Assembly: GCA_963730005.1 (NCBI GenBank)
Contig: CAVSPO010000014.1
Location: forward strand, 186,001 to 250,000
From: CAVSPO01 sp963730005
GTDB lineage: Bacteria; Actinomycetota; Actinomycetes; Propionibacteriales; Propionibacteriaceae
Direction: 5' to 3'
Length of the DNA: 64,000 nt
Shown: piece by piece, positions 43,261 to 51,598 of the stretch
Layout: every line of letters starts with the position of its first letter
Position numbering within the stretch: position 1 is the first letter of the stretch
The notes under the pieces: model-generated
Database searches by the model: none
Told to the model about the DNA's origin: nothing
The model's input: the letters and a program-made list of their open reading frames with translations, nothing else
Translations under genes and position numbers: made by a program

Positions 43261-45074
43261 GAAGCCCTCACAGGTACTCGTCGGAAACGGTCAGGTCGCG
43301 CACCGGGCCGCCGGCGGACCCCAGATCCTTGCCAGCCTCGCGCTCCCCGCGGTTTGTGGCAGCCTCGCGTTCCGCGCGGTTTGTGGCAGCCTCGCGCTCC
43401 GCGCGGTTCTGTGGCAGCCTCGCGCTCCGCGCGGTTCTTGGCAGCCTCGCGCTCCGCGCGGTTCTTGGCAGCCTCGCGCTCCGCGCGGCGTGGCCCCAGG
43501 GTGCGCATGTAGGAAACCCGCTCCCCGCGCCGGCCCGACGTGCGCGACCACTCGTCAGGGTTGGTCGTGGACGGCAGATCCTCGTTCTCGCGGATCTCGT
43601 TGTCCACGGCGTCGAGCAGGTATGCCCGCGAGATGCCGCCGGGGAGGCCGGCCAGCCGAGCCTTGATCGAATACTTCTTGGCGCGGTCGACGATGTTGGC
43701 GAGCATGGCCCCCGAGACGAAGTCGTGTGCGTGCAGCACCTCGACCTCGCCGGTGACGTAGGTGACCTCGAGCACCTCGGTCTGCGGGCCCTCGTAGTAG
43801 AGGGCATCGACGGTGGCGTCGACCATGGCCTGGATGGCAGCCTCCGGGGAGCCGGTTGCAGCCACCTCGCCCTCGTCCAGCGGAAGCTCGGGCACCAGGT
43901 ACTTCGCAAGGATTTCCTTGGCACCGTCCCGGTTGGGGCGGTTGATGCGGATCTTCACGTCGAGACGTCCCGGGCGCAGGATGGCGGGGTCGATCATGTC
44001 CTCGCGGTTGGTGGCACCGATGACCACCACGTTGTCGAGGGTGTCGACGCCGTCGATCTCGGCCAGCAGCTGGGGGACGACCGTGGTTTCCACGTCCGAG
44101 GAACGGCCCGTGCCCCGGGTGCGGAAAAGTGCGTCCATCTCATCGAAGAACACCACCACCGGGATGCCGGCCATGGAGCGCTGCCGCGCACGCGCGAAGA
44201 TCTCGCGCACCTGGCGCTCGGTCTCACCGACGTACTTGGTCAGCAGCTCGGGGCCCTTCACCGAGATGAAGTAGGATCGGCTCTCCAGATTCGGGTTGGC
44301 CTCGGCCGCCGCCTTGGCCAGCGAGGTGGCAACCGCTTTGGCGATCAGGGTCTTGCCGCAACCTGGCGGGCCGTAGAGCAGCAGGCCCTTGGGCGGGGTG
44401 AGTTGGTGGGCCTTGTACAGGTCGGGGTGCAGCAACGGGAGCTCGATGGAGTCGCGAATCTCGGCGATCTGCGGGCCCAGGCCGCCGATGTCCTCGTAGG
44501 ACACGTCGGGGATCTCCTCAAGCATGAGTTCTTCGGTGTCGGCGCGCTCAATACGCTCATAGGCGAACCCGGCCTTCATGTCGACCCGGACCACGTCACC
44601 CGGGGTGACGCGGCCACGCATCAATGGCTCGGCCACCCGGAGCACCCGCTCTTCATCGTCGCGGACCCGCACCACGATGCGTCCGTCGGAGAACTGCTCC
44701 GTGACGGGCACCAGATCGCCGATGTCGTCGAAATCGCTGGTGGCGATGACGGCAAGGTTCTCGTTGAGGACAACCTCGCGGCCGGGCCACAGCTTCTCGG
44801 AGTGCACTGAGTCCGCCATGGAGCAGCGCAGCTTCCGGCCACTCTGCAGGATCTCGACCGTTCGGGCCGTGGCGTTGACCCGCACGACTATCCCGAAGGT
44901 GTTGGGAGTGGTGGTCAGCCGCTTGATCTCGTTGTGCAGCGCGGACAGCTCCACGCGCGCGCCCCGTAGCGAGTTTGCGAGGATCTTGTTCTTGCGGACC
45001 AGCGCTGAGAAATCATCCGGCGTACGATGCGCGGGATCGATGAGTTCCTCAGGGCTGTTTGACGACTCGGTCAC
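43257..45074 (-). CDS. arc: Proteasome-associated AAA ATPase ARC/Mpa, C-terminus frameshifted
   Basis: ARC (Mpa) is a hexameric unfoldase that binds pupylated proteins through its N-terminal coiled coil. Visible are the coiled coil (about residues 15-55), two OB-fold regions (60-180), Walker A GPPGCGKT (235-242), Walker B FFDEMDAL and the sensor region GATNREDMIDPAILRPGR. After YMRTLGPRR the frame enters a 27-bp tandem repeat (AEREAAKNR units); unit 3 has one extra base, so the frame as read ends in a Cys/Arg-rich tail at 43257. The other frame continues the repeats and ends DLTVSDEYL at 43268, the Tyr-Leu ending used to open the 20S proteasome. GTG at 45074 has GGAGGG 9 nt upstream. Confidence 0.93.
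   Translation of the reverse strand: MTESSNSPEELIDPAHRTPDDFSALVRKNKILANSLRGARVELSALHNEIKRLTTTPNTFGIVVRVNATARTVEILQSGRKLRCSMADSVHSEKLWPGREVVLNENLAVIATSDFDDIGDLVPVTEQFSDGRIVVRVRDDEERVLRVAEPLMRGRVTPGDVVRVDMKAGFAYERIERADTEELMLEEIPDVSYEDIGGLGPQIAEIRDSIELPLLHPDLYKAHQLTPPKGLLLYGPPGCGKTLIAKAVATSLAKAAAEANPNLESRSYFISVKGPELLTKYVGETERQVREIFARARQRSMAGIPVVVFFDEMDALFRTRGTGRSSDVETTVVPQLLAEIDGVDTLDNVVVIGATNREDMIDPAILRPGRLDVKIRINRPNRDGAKEILAKYLVPELPLDEGEVAATGSPEAAIQAMVDATVDALYYEGPQTEVLEVTYVTGEVEVLHAHDFVSGAMLANIVDRAKKYSIKARLAGLPGGISRAYLLDAVDNEIRENEDLPSTTNPDEWSRTSGRRGERVSYMRTLGPRRAEREAAKNRAEREAAKNRAEREAATEPRGARGCHKPRGTRGCHKPRGARGWQGSGVRRRPGARPDRFRRVPVRAS
43268..43400 (-). other. Out-of-frame conserved C-terminal tail of ARC (ends EYL)
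   Basis: Read one base out of phase from the annotated ARC frame, this stretch continues the acidic/Ala repeat and ends GGPVRDLTVSDEYL before TGA at 43268-43270. The Tyr-Leu terminus is a hallmark of Mpa/ARC. Its survival shows that this is the ancestral frame and that the insertion upstream is recent, an assembly error, or bypassed. Confidence 0.8.
43347..43482 (-). repeat. 27-bp tandem repeat at the 3' end of the ARC gene
   Basis: Five units lie at 43347-43373, 43374-43400, 43401-43428, 43429-43455 and 43456-43482, with partial units on both sides. Four are 27 bp; the third is 28 bp. On the minus strand units 4 and 5 read GCCAAGAACCGC at the variable place, units 1 and 2 read GCCACAAACCGC, and unit 3 reads GCCACAGAACCGC, a mix of both with one added base. 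Confidence 0.95.
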
Positions 45075-45265
45075 GACTTCATCCCTCCAGGCTGCCGGAG
45101 ACACCGTGCTGCTGGCTCATCAGCTCGGACATTCGTACCATTCTAGCTCGCCACGACGACGTCACCGCCAACCCCATTGTCGTCAGGGCCGGCCTGATGC
45201 GCCTGCGTGCCGACGCTACGCTTAGCGTACGGCCACCCGGCTGCCCCTTGAGAAGGACAGGAATC

Positions 45266-45916
45266 ATGCCCATGCGCCCCTTGTCACTGGCCGTGACGGT
45301 GGTCACCTGCTTGGCCATGGTCTCCTGCACGCCGTCGGTGGCACCGCCTGCCGCGTCACCCAGCGCTGAGACCACGGCGTCGGCCTCTGCGCGCAACTGG
45401 CCGGAGCTGGAGGGCGAGCCGGGCGGGACGATGCGTCTCAACGGTGGCGCCATCGGGCGGGATGGGCCTGAGTCGTTGGACCTGCTTCTGGAGGCCATGG
45501 GCCCCGCCGACGAGAAGGGTCCAGGCACCTGCACGGTTGACCACCTGGTGTACCGGTGGGGCGATGTTGCGGTGACTGTGCTGCTGGAGGAGGACCGGGA
45601 GAACGAGTACGGGTTCTCCTACCCGGTCGGGGCGATCGCCGGATGGCGCGTCGACCCGACTCTGGACGGCAAGGACGGGCTCGAGCCGCCGGTCACCGGG
45701 CCCTCCGGTGTGACGATCGGGACGCCGCTGTCGGTGCTGCAGACCCAGTTCACGGCTGCCGAGTGGGACTACGCCGATGTGGAGACCGTCGGCGGAAAGA
45801 AGTCGTTCGGAATCTTCGCGGGCGACACCGTCGGTGCCAGCTTCGAACTCGACGACACAGACATGGTGTCGGCCATGGCCGCCGGGTACCAGTGCGTGGT
45901 GGTGCCCGGGCGCTGA
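45266..45916 (+). CDS. Predicted lipoprotein, unknown function
   Basis: The 216-aa product has a signal peptide ending in a lipobox (AMVSC), a Ser/Ala/Pro linker, and a folded domain with two cysteines (GTCTVDHL and YQCVVV) likely to form a disulfide. No family was recognised. ATG at 45266 follows AGAAGGACAGG. It is divergent from the ARC gene with about 190 nt between starts. The 199 bp that follow (45917-46115) hold no supportable gene. Confidence 0.6.
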   Translation: MPMRPLSLAVTVVTCLAMVSCTPSVAPPAASPSAETTASASARNWPELEGEPGGTMRLNGGAIGRDGPESLDLLLEAMGPADEKGPGTCTVDHLVYRWGDVAVTVLLEEDRENEYGFSYPVGAIAGWRVDPTLDGKDGLEPPVTGPSGVTIGTPLSVLQTQFTAAEWDYADVETVGGKKSFGIFAGDTVGASFELDDTDMVSAMAAGYQCVVVPGR

Positions 45917-46115
45917 CCTCCTCCGAGAGAGGCCCTTCGCCTACGGGGAGCGCAGGCGCGAGCGAGGGGCGGCTGTGCCCACACTCCACTCGCGCTGGCG
46001 ATGGCGCGCTGGCTACCGGGGCAGTGTCACTGGTTGAGGGGGAGAAAGTCGCGACGCTTCACAGGCGCTTCACACGCCAGGGATAGCCTCAGCTCAGCGG
46101 AACGAAAGGCTTCTC

Positions 46116-47132
46116 ATGTCCTCACCGTCTGAGCGCAATGAAGCGCCTGAGCCCCTCACTGGCCAACCTGTTGGAACAACGCGGCAGCACGTGTCGCTGT
46201 TCGCACGATCCGCCGACCTGCCCCGCGGCAAGCGCCGCATTCAGGGCATCCGACGGGTCAGGGCAGCCCGGCACCTCAGTCAACTGCTGTTCGCGGCTCT
46301 CATCCTCGGCGCCTCCGTACGCCACCAACTCGCGGTGCGAAGCGGCACCACACCATCGACCGACGCCCTGTGCCCGTTCGGCGGGGTCGAGACCCTTGTC
46401 ACATGGATCACCACAGGCAACTTCATCTCCAAGACCCACATCTCGAACCTGATCCTGTTCGCCGCTGTGGTGGTCGCGACGGTCCTGGTCGGCAACGCGT
46501 TCTGCGGCTGGGTGTGCCCGTTCGGCGCCCTGCAGGACGCCCTGAGCTGGCTCCGGCGCACGTTGCACCTGCCGACGTTCGAACCGCCCCACCGCGTCGA
46601 CCGTGTGCTTCGCTGGGGACGGTTCGTCACCTTGGGCGTGATCCTGTACTTCTCGATCAGCACCGCCAAGCTCTGGTTCGCCGGCTGGGACCCCTATGTC
46701 AACCTGTTCGGGCTCGGCTGGCTGTTCGGGGACGGCGAGAAGATGCCGCTGGCGCTGAGCGTGATCGGGGTGACGGTCGTCGGGTCGTTGCTCGTCGAGC
46801 GTGCCTGGTGCCGCTACCTGTGTCCGTTCGGTGCGGTGTTCAAGGTGCTGGGTGTCCTGTCGCTCACCCGGATCCGCCGCTCGACGAACGCGTGCATCGA
46901 CTGCGAGTTGTGCGATCGGGTCTGCCCGGTCAACATCACGCCCAGCAAGGCCACGCCGATGGTCTCCACCGACTGCGTGGGGTGCCTGGACTGTGTGGCG
47001 ACCTGTCCCGTCAATGGCGCTCTCACTCTCAACGCGCCGGTGCTGCTGGGCTTGCCGGTCACACCCGACAGTGCACCGCCGGCCACGCCGGGTGACCGGA
47101 AGATGGCCACCAGCGCAGCGAAGGAGGTCTGA
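46116..47132 (+). CDS. Membrane polyferredoxin (NapH/CcoG-like 4Fe-4S protein)
   Basis: The 338-aa protein has four or five membrane helices, two CxxxCP motifs typical of this family (CGWVCPFGALQD and CRYLCPFGAV, plus LCPFGGVETL near the N-terminus) and a C-terminal double ferredoxin domain (CIDCELCDRVCP and CVGCLDCVATCP) for two 4Fe-4S clusters. It should pass electrons between the membrane and a partner at the cytoplasmic face. Neither reductase nor cytochrome partner lies nearby. The next gene starts within 2 nt of its stop and is surely co-translated. Confidence 0.85.
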   Translation: MSSPSERNEAPEPLTGQPVGTTRQHVSLFARSADLPRGKRRIQGIRRVRAARHLSQLLFAALILGASVRHQLAVRSGTTPSTDALCPFGGVETLVTWITTGNFISKTHISNLILFAAVVVATVLVGNAFCGWVCPFGALQDALSWLRRTLHLPTFEPPHRVDRVLRWGRFVTLGVILYFSISTAKLWFAGWDPYVNLFGLGWLFGDGEKMPLALSVIGVTVVGSLLVERAWCRYLCPFGAVFKVLGVLSLTRIRRSTNACIDCELCDRVCPVNITPSKATPMVSTDCVGCLDCVATCPVNGALTLNAPVLLGLPVTPDSAPPATPGDRKMATSAAKEV

Positions 47133-47133
47133 G

Positions 47134-47772
47134 ATGAGGGTCCGGCTGTGGGTCGTCCCGATCGTCACCATCGCTGTGTTGTTCGGGGCGTGGGGCATCG
47201 GCAGGGCCACTGGGGTCTGGAGCACCAGCGGCCGTCAGCAGATCGTGCCCGGACAACAGATCACGGTCAACGACATCAAGGGCTGGATGACCATCCAGCA
47301 GGCCGCCGACGGGCTGCAGATCGAAGCCCAGGAGATCATCGGGTTGCTGGACATTCCTGAGGGGGCTGCGGTGAGCCCGGACACTGCGTTCAGGGATCTT
47401 GAGGCTTTGATTCCAGGGTTCGAGCTGTCGACGTTCCGCGCGGTGTTGAGTGCCTATTTGTCGGGCGGCTCCGCGCCGCCGGCAACGCCCACGTCAATCC
47501 CCACCAGCACGGGCACGGCGTCGGGCGGCGGCGGCACACCGACGGGCACGGGCGCACCGGGATCCGGGTCCGAGCAGTCGATCACCGGGAGTACGACGTT
47601 GCGTCAGGTGGCCAAGGCGAACGCACTGGACGTCCAGACGCTCATTGCTGAGTCGGGACTGCCCGCCGACACCGACCCGGACGCGACCCTCAAACAAATC
47701 AGGGAATCCACACCGGGGTTCGAGATCCAGACCGTTCGGGACGTTGTCACGCGACTGAAGGCGGGTGGCTGA
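47134..47772 (+). CDS. Membrane-anchored protein with duplicated small helical domain
   Basis: The 212-aa product has one N-terminal helix (residues 4-25) and two similar domains of about 60 residues joined by a Thr/Gly/Ser-rich linker. Both follow the plan T(I/L)xQxA...(I/L)Ixx(S/L)G/D-(I/L)P...A(T/F)x(D/Q)(L/I)...PGFE(L/I)x(T)(F/V)R, e.g. LIPGFELSTFRAV and STPGFEIQTVRDV. No function was recognised. AAGGAGG before ATG at 47134 and a 1-nt gap tie it to the polyferredoxin. Confidence 0.65.
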   Translation: MRVRLWVVPIVTIAVLFGAWGIGRATGVWSTSGRQQIVPGQQITVNDIKGWMTIQQAADGLQIEAQEIIGLLDIPEGAAVSPDTAFRDLEALIPGFELSTFRAVLSAYLSGGSAPPATPTSIPTSTGTASGGGGTPTGTGAPGSGSEQSITGSTTLRQVAKANALDVQTLIAESGLPADTDPDATLKQIRESTPGFEIQTVRDVVTRLKAGG

Positions 47773-47874
47773 CCGGTTGGGCCTGCGGCGACGCCTCTTG
47801 CTTCCGGCGACAGCGACTGATCGTACAGTTGGCTCATCTGCCGACCCTTCGAAGCCGACCGATTGGAGACGCCA

Positions 47875-49365
47875 GTGACCACCGAGACCAGCTCCACCAA
47901 GCCGAGACTCCTCGACGCCATTCCGCACCGCATCTTCGTGAACGGTTGGCGAGAAGGCACCTCCGAGAAGGTGACCACGGCCACCAACCCGTTCGACGAC
48001 TCGCCCCTGGCCACCATCAGGCAGGCGTCGAGACAGGACGTCGACGATGCCTATGCTGCTGCCTCGGCAGCCCAGCCCGCATGGGCGGCCAAGACCCCCG
48101 CCGAGCGGTCGGCCGTGCTGAACGTCGCCGCAGACTATTTGGCGGCCCATCGCGAGGAGATCGTGGAACTGATCGTCGCTGAGTCCGGCTCGTCGGTGCT
48201 CAAGGCGAATGTCGAGGTGTCGCTCGCGATCGACTCCACGCGTGAGGCGGCGACATTCCCGTCGCGCGTGCACGGCCGGATCGCGCCTTCGAACACGCCG
48301 GGCAAACAGAACCTCGTCTTCCGCGAGCCGGTCGGCGTCGTCGGTGTGATCAGCCCCTGGAACTTCCCACTCACACTTTCGGAGCGTTCGGTGGCGCCGG
48401 CGCTGGCGGTCGGCAACGCCGTCGTTCTCAAGCCCGCCTCGGACACCCCGTTCTCGGGTGGCCTGCTGCTCGCCAAGGTGTATGAGGAGGCTGGCCTGCC
48501 GCAAGGCGTGCTCAACGTGGTGATCGGCTCCGGCTCCGAGATCGGTGACCACTTCGTGACGAGCGAGGTGCCCTCGCTGATCACCTTCACCGGGTCGACC
48601 CCGGTGGGCAAGAACGTCGGCAAGGTGGCCGTCAGTGGCAAGCGGATGAAGCGCGTGGCGCTCGAGTTGGGCGGCAACGCGCCGTTCGTCGTTCTCGCCG
48701 ACGCCGATCTGGACCTCGCTGTGCGCGCGGCCGCGTTCGGCAAGTTCCTGCACCAGGGTCAGATCTGCATGGCGGTCAACCGGATCATCGTCGAGGCGCC
48801 GCTCTACGACGAGTTCGTGCAGCGGTTCGCCGAGCACGTGCGGACGATCCGCTGTGGGGACCCGGCGGACCCGGCCAACGTGATCGGCCCGATCATCAAC
48901 GACTCCCAGCTTGCGAGCGTCACCGGCAAGATCGCGCAGGCCCGCGCCGACGGCGCGCACGAGGTGGTCGGCGGAACCGTCGAGGGTCGGCTGGTGTCCC
49001 CACACGTGTTCGCGGACGTCACCAGTGACATGGAACTGTTCCGGGAGGAGATCTTCGGGCCGGTCGTCGGCGTCGTCCGGGCGGCTGACGAGGCCGATGC
49101 GCTCAGACTCGCGAACGACACCGCATTCGGGCTCTCCAGCGCGGTCTTCACCAAGGACCTGGCGAAGGGGGTCCGGTTCGCGCGCGGCATCAAAGCTGGC
49201 ATGACCCACATCAACGACATCACCGTCAACGACGAGGCGCACGTGATGTTCGGAGGCGAGAAGAACTCAGGCCTCGGACGCTTCAACGGCGACTGGGCCA
49301 TCGAGGTGTTCACCACCGACCACTGGGTGAGTGTGATGGAGGGCGGCCAGCAGTTCCCGTTCTGA
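47875..49365 (+). CDS. NAD(P)-dependent aldehyde dehydrogenase
   Basis: The 496-aa protein is a standard ALDH: SPWNFPLTLSERS (cofactor and catalytic Asn), ITFTGSTPVGKNV, the general-base Glu in ALELGGNAPF, the nucleophilic Cys in GQICMAVNR, and EEIFGPVVGV. It resembles benzaldehyde or vanillin dehydrogenase-type enzymes, but the substrate is unknown. GTG at 47875 is chosen since GGAG lies 8 nt upstream. It is convergent with the DUF427 gene, 15 nt away. Confidence 0.92.
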   Translation: MTTETSSTKPRLLDAIPHRIFVNGWREGTSEKVTTATNPFDDSPLATIRQASRQDVDDAYAAASAAQPAWAAKTPAERSAVLNVAADYLAAHREEIVELIVAESGSSVLKANVEVSLAIDSTREAATFPSRVHGRIAPSNTPGKQNLVFREPVGVVGVISPWNFPLTLSERSVAPALAVGNAVVLKPASDTPFSGGLLLAKVYEEAGLPQGVLNVVIGSGSEIGDHFVTSEVPSLITFTGSTPVGKNVGKVAVSGKRMKRVALELGGNAPFVVLADADLDLAVRAAAFGKFLHQGQICMAVNRIIVEAPLYDEFVQRFAEHVRTIRCGDPADPANVIGPIINDSQLASVTGKIAQARADGAHEVVGGTVEGRLVSPHVFADVTSDMELFREEIFGPVVGVVRAADEADALRLANDTAFGLSSAVFTKDLAKGVRFARGIKAGMTHINDITVNDEAHVMFGGEKNSGLGRFNGDWAIEVFTTDHWVSVMEGGQQFPF

Positions 49366-49380
49366 TTCCTGGACGCTCGC

Positions 49381-49881
49381 TCACCAGCCTTGGCTGCCAG
49401 GAACGCCTTTGAACGGCCCGGCCACCGACGAGGTGATCCACCCGCCGTAGAAGCCGCCCGGCTGCGGGGTGACACGCTCACCGCCCACGTAGCAGGCGTC
49501 CATCGCACCGGCGTACAGCGCGACGTGGTCAGCCAGCGCGGCGTAACGTGCCACTGGGCTCGGGTAGTACCAGGCTGCCGCGTGCGCGGTACATCCCCCG
49601 CCGCGCACGTCAAGGTAGCGGGCCGCCCCCTTCCACTCGCAGAAGGACTCGCCAGCCGTGGGCTGCAACGCACCAGGCACGAAGCTGGAGCGTGGCAGGT
49701 AGTAGGTCGGTGGATGGCTGGTCTCCAGCACCTGCCATGACTCGGAGGTTCGGCAGATGACCTCGTCGCCGAGCACCACCTCGATCGGCAGCGTGCAACG
49801 ACGAAGGGCTGGCGGACGCGGGTAGTCCCACACTGACTCCTGACCCTTGCCGGTCGGCTCCGGCCGCGGATTGCTCACCAT
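49381..49881 (-). CDS. DUF427 family protein
   Basis: The 166-aa protein has the DUF427 landmarks TLPIEVVLGDEVICRTSESWQVLETSHPPTYYLP (shown here as two runs: the TLPIEVVLGDEV strand and TSHPPTYYLP), FCEWKGAARYLDV and the C-terminal YGGWITSSVAGPFKG. Function unknown; members are small cytoplasmic beta proteins. ATG at 49881 follows a TATATC hexamer by 8 nt, so it may be leaderless. It is divergent from the acyl-CoA synthetase gene. Confidence 0.85.
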   Translation of the reverse strand: MVSNPRPEPTGKGQESVWDYPRPPALRRCTLPIEVVLGDEVICRTSESWQVLETSHPPTYYLPRSSFVPGALQPTAGESFCEWKGAARYLDVRGGGCTAHAAAWYYPSPVARYAALADHVALYAGAMDACYVGGERVTPQPGGFYGGWITSSVAGPFKGVPGSQGW

Positions 49882-49932
49882 GGGCGAACGATATAGCCCT
49901 GTGCCACGCAGCGAAGGCGGACTCGTTGCTGT

Positions 49933-49938
49933 TACGGT
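49933..49938 (+). promoter_or_regulatory. -10 hexamer for leaderless acyl-CoA synthetase gene
   Basis: TACGGT lies 6 nt before the ATG at 49945 with no ribosome-binding site, again the leaderless arrangement. Confidence 0.35.
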
Positions 49939-49944
49939 GACGAA

Positions 49945-51477
49945 ATGTCGGTGATTACACGCAGCACCATCGGAGATCTGATCACGCGCAGCGCTCGACG
50001 CGCACCTGATGCGATGGCACTCAGTTTCGAGGATCGGGACTGGACGTACCAGCAACTTGATGACGCCGCCACCCGCGTTGCGTCAGCTTTGCTCGGGCTG
50101 GGGCTTGCCAAGGGTGACCGGGTGGCAGCTTTCGGCAAGAACTCCGACGCCTACGTTCTGCTCTGGCTTGGCGTGGTGAAAGCTGGTCTCGTCCACGTGC
50201 CGGTGAACTTCGCCCTGACGGGGGGTGAACTCGAGTACATCCTCCGGCAGTCCGGCACGCGTGCCGTCTTCACGGACGAGGCGCTACGACCCGTCCTCGA
50301 CGCCAGCGATTTCACGCCCGAGATTTCCGGAACGCTGCAAACCGGCCACGGGGACCGGGACATTCTTGCCTGGGGCAGTGCGCCGACGCCCGCCCCGCAA
50401 CTCGTCGTCGACGTGGACGACAACGACATTGCGCAGATCCTCTACACGTCCGGAACCACCAGCGCACCCAAGGGCGCGGTCCTGACTCACCGCGCGCTGG
50501 TGCACCACTACGCTTCGGCCGCCATGGCCCTTGATCAGCGGGCCTCAGACCGTGTTCTGCATGCCTTGCCGTTGTATCACTCGGCCCAGATGCATGTGTT
50601 CATGATGCCGTCGCTGATGCTCGGCTCCCCGAACTGGCTGCTCGACAAGCCCGCTCCGACGCCGGTACTCAGGGCGATCGCCGCGCACGACATCGACTCG
50701 TTCTTTGCGGCGCCCACCGTCTGGATCGCTCTGCTGGCACTCCTTGAGAAGGAACCAGAGCGCGGCAAGAAGCTGAAGAAGGCCTACTACGGCGCGTCCA
50801 TCATGCCGACGCCGGTGCTGCAACGGCTCCGCACATTGCTGCCTGAGCTCGGCTTCTACAACTGCTTCGGCCAGTCCGAGTTGGGTCCGCTCGCGGCGGT
50901 GCTGCGTCCCGAGGAGCACGAAGCGCGTCCCGCCGCCGCCGGGCGCGCGATCCCGTTCGTCGACATGCGTGTCGTCGACGAGGCCCTCGACGACGTGGCC
51001 CCAGGTGAGGTCGGCGAGGTGGTGTATCGGTCACCCCAACTGTGCCTTGGCTACTGGGAAAAGCCGGAGGAAACTGACGAGGCGTTCGCCGGTGGGTGGT
51101 TCCACTCCGGCGACCTGGCGTCGATTGACTCGGAAGGCTACATAACCATCGTCGATCGCAAGAAGGACGTCATCAATTCCGGTGGCATCGTGGTGTCTTC
51201 GCGTGAGGTTGAGGAAGCCCTGTTCCTGCACCCGGCCGTGCGCGAGGTGGCAGTGATCCCGGTCCCCGACCCGAAGCGGATCGAAGTGGCCGTCGCGGTG
51301 GTGGTCCTCGAGGACGGCGCCACCGTTGATGAAGCGACTCTCATTCGGCACGCCCGCGGACTTCTCGCCGATTTCAAAGTTCCCAAGCACATCCATTTCG
51401 TGGACCAGCTGCCCAAGAACACTGCCGGCAAGCTCCTGAAGAGGGAGTTGCGGGATCGGTTCGCGCCGACGCAGTGA
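49945..51477 (+). CDS. Acyl-CoA synthetase (AMP-forming, FadD13-like)
   Basis: The 510-aa ANL-superfamily enzyme activates a carboxylic acid with ATP and joins it to CoA. Motifs present: YTSGTTSAPKGAVLTH (P-loop), YNCFGQSEL, GWFHSGDLASID, DRKKDVINSGG and the C-terminal KNTAGKLLKREL lysine. The chain-length preference cannot be read. Together with the aldehyde dehydrogenase it could turn an aldehyde into an acyl-CoA, but the genes are not in one operon. Confidence 0.92.
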   Translation: MSVITRSTIGDLITRSARRAPDAMALSFEDRDWTYQQLDDAATRVASALLGLGLAKGDRVAAFGKNSDAYVLLWLGVVKAGLVHVPVNFALTGGELEYILRQSGTRAVFTDEALRPVLDASDFTPEISGTLQTGHGDRDILAWGSAPTPAPQLVVDVDDNDIAQILYTSGTTSAPKGAVLTHRALVHHYASAAMALDQRASDRVLHALPLYHSAQMHVFMMPSLMLGSPNWLLDKPAPTPVLRAIAAHDIDSFFAAPTVWIALLALLEKEPERGKKLKKAYYGASIMPTPVLQRLRTLLPELGFYNCFGQSELGPLAAVLRPEEHEARPAAAGRAIPFVDMRVVDEALDDVAPGEVGEVVYRSPQLCLGYWEKPEETDEAFAGGWFHSGDLASIDSEGYITIVDRKKDVINSGGIVVSSREVEEALFLHPAVREVAVIPVPDPKRIEVAVAVVVLEDGATVDEATLIRHARGLLADFKVPKHIHFVDQLPKNTAGKLLKRELRDRFAPTQ

Positions 51478-51598
51478 GGCGTTGACTCAAGACGGCAAAC
51501 GTCATCCTGGACGCGATACCGGTGGCACCCTGTGCACCTTGCTGGTGCCAGAATGGATGAGCCTGACCCTGAGAGGGCAGGCAGGCCGGGAGACAATC

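Noticed and set aside
43329..44810. A 493-codon plus-strand open frame opposite the ARC gene
   Set aside because: Its start lies in the tandem repeat and its sequence is the complement of the ATPase domain; no homology pattern of its own.
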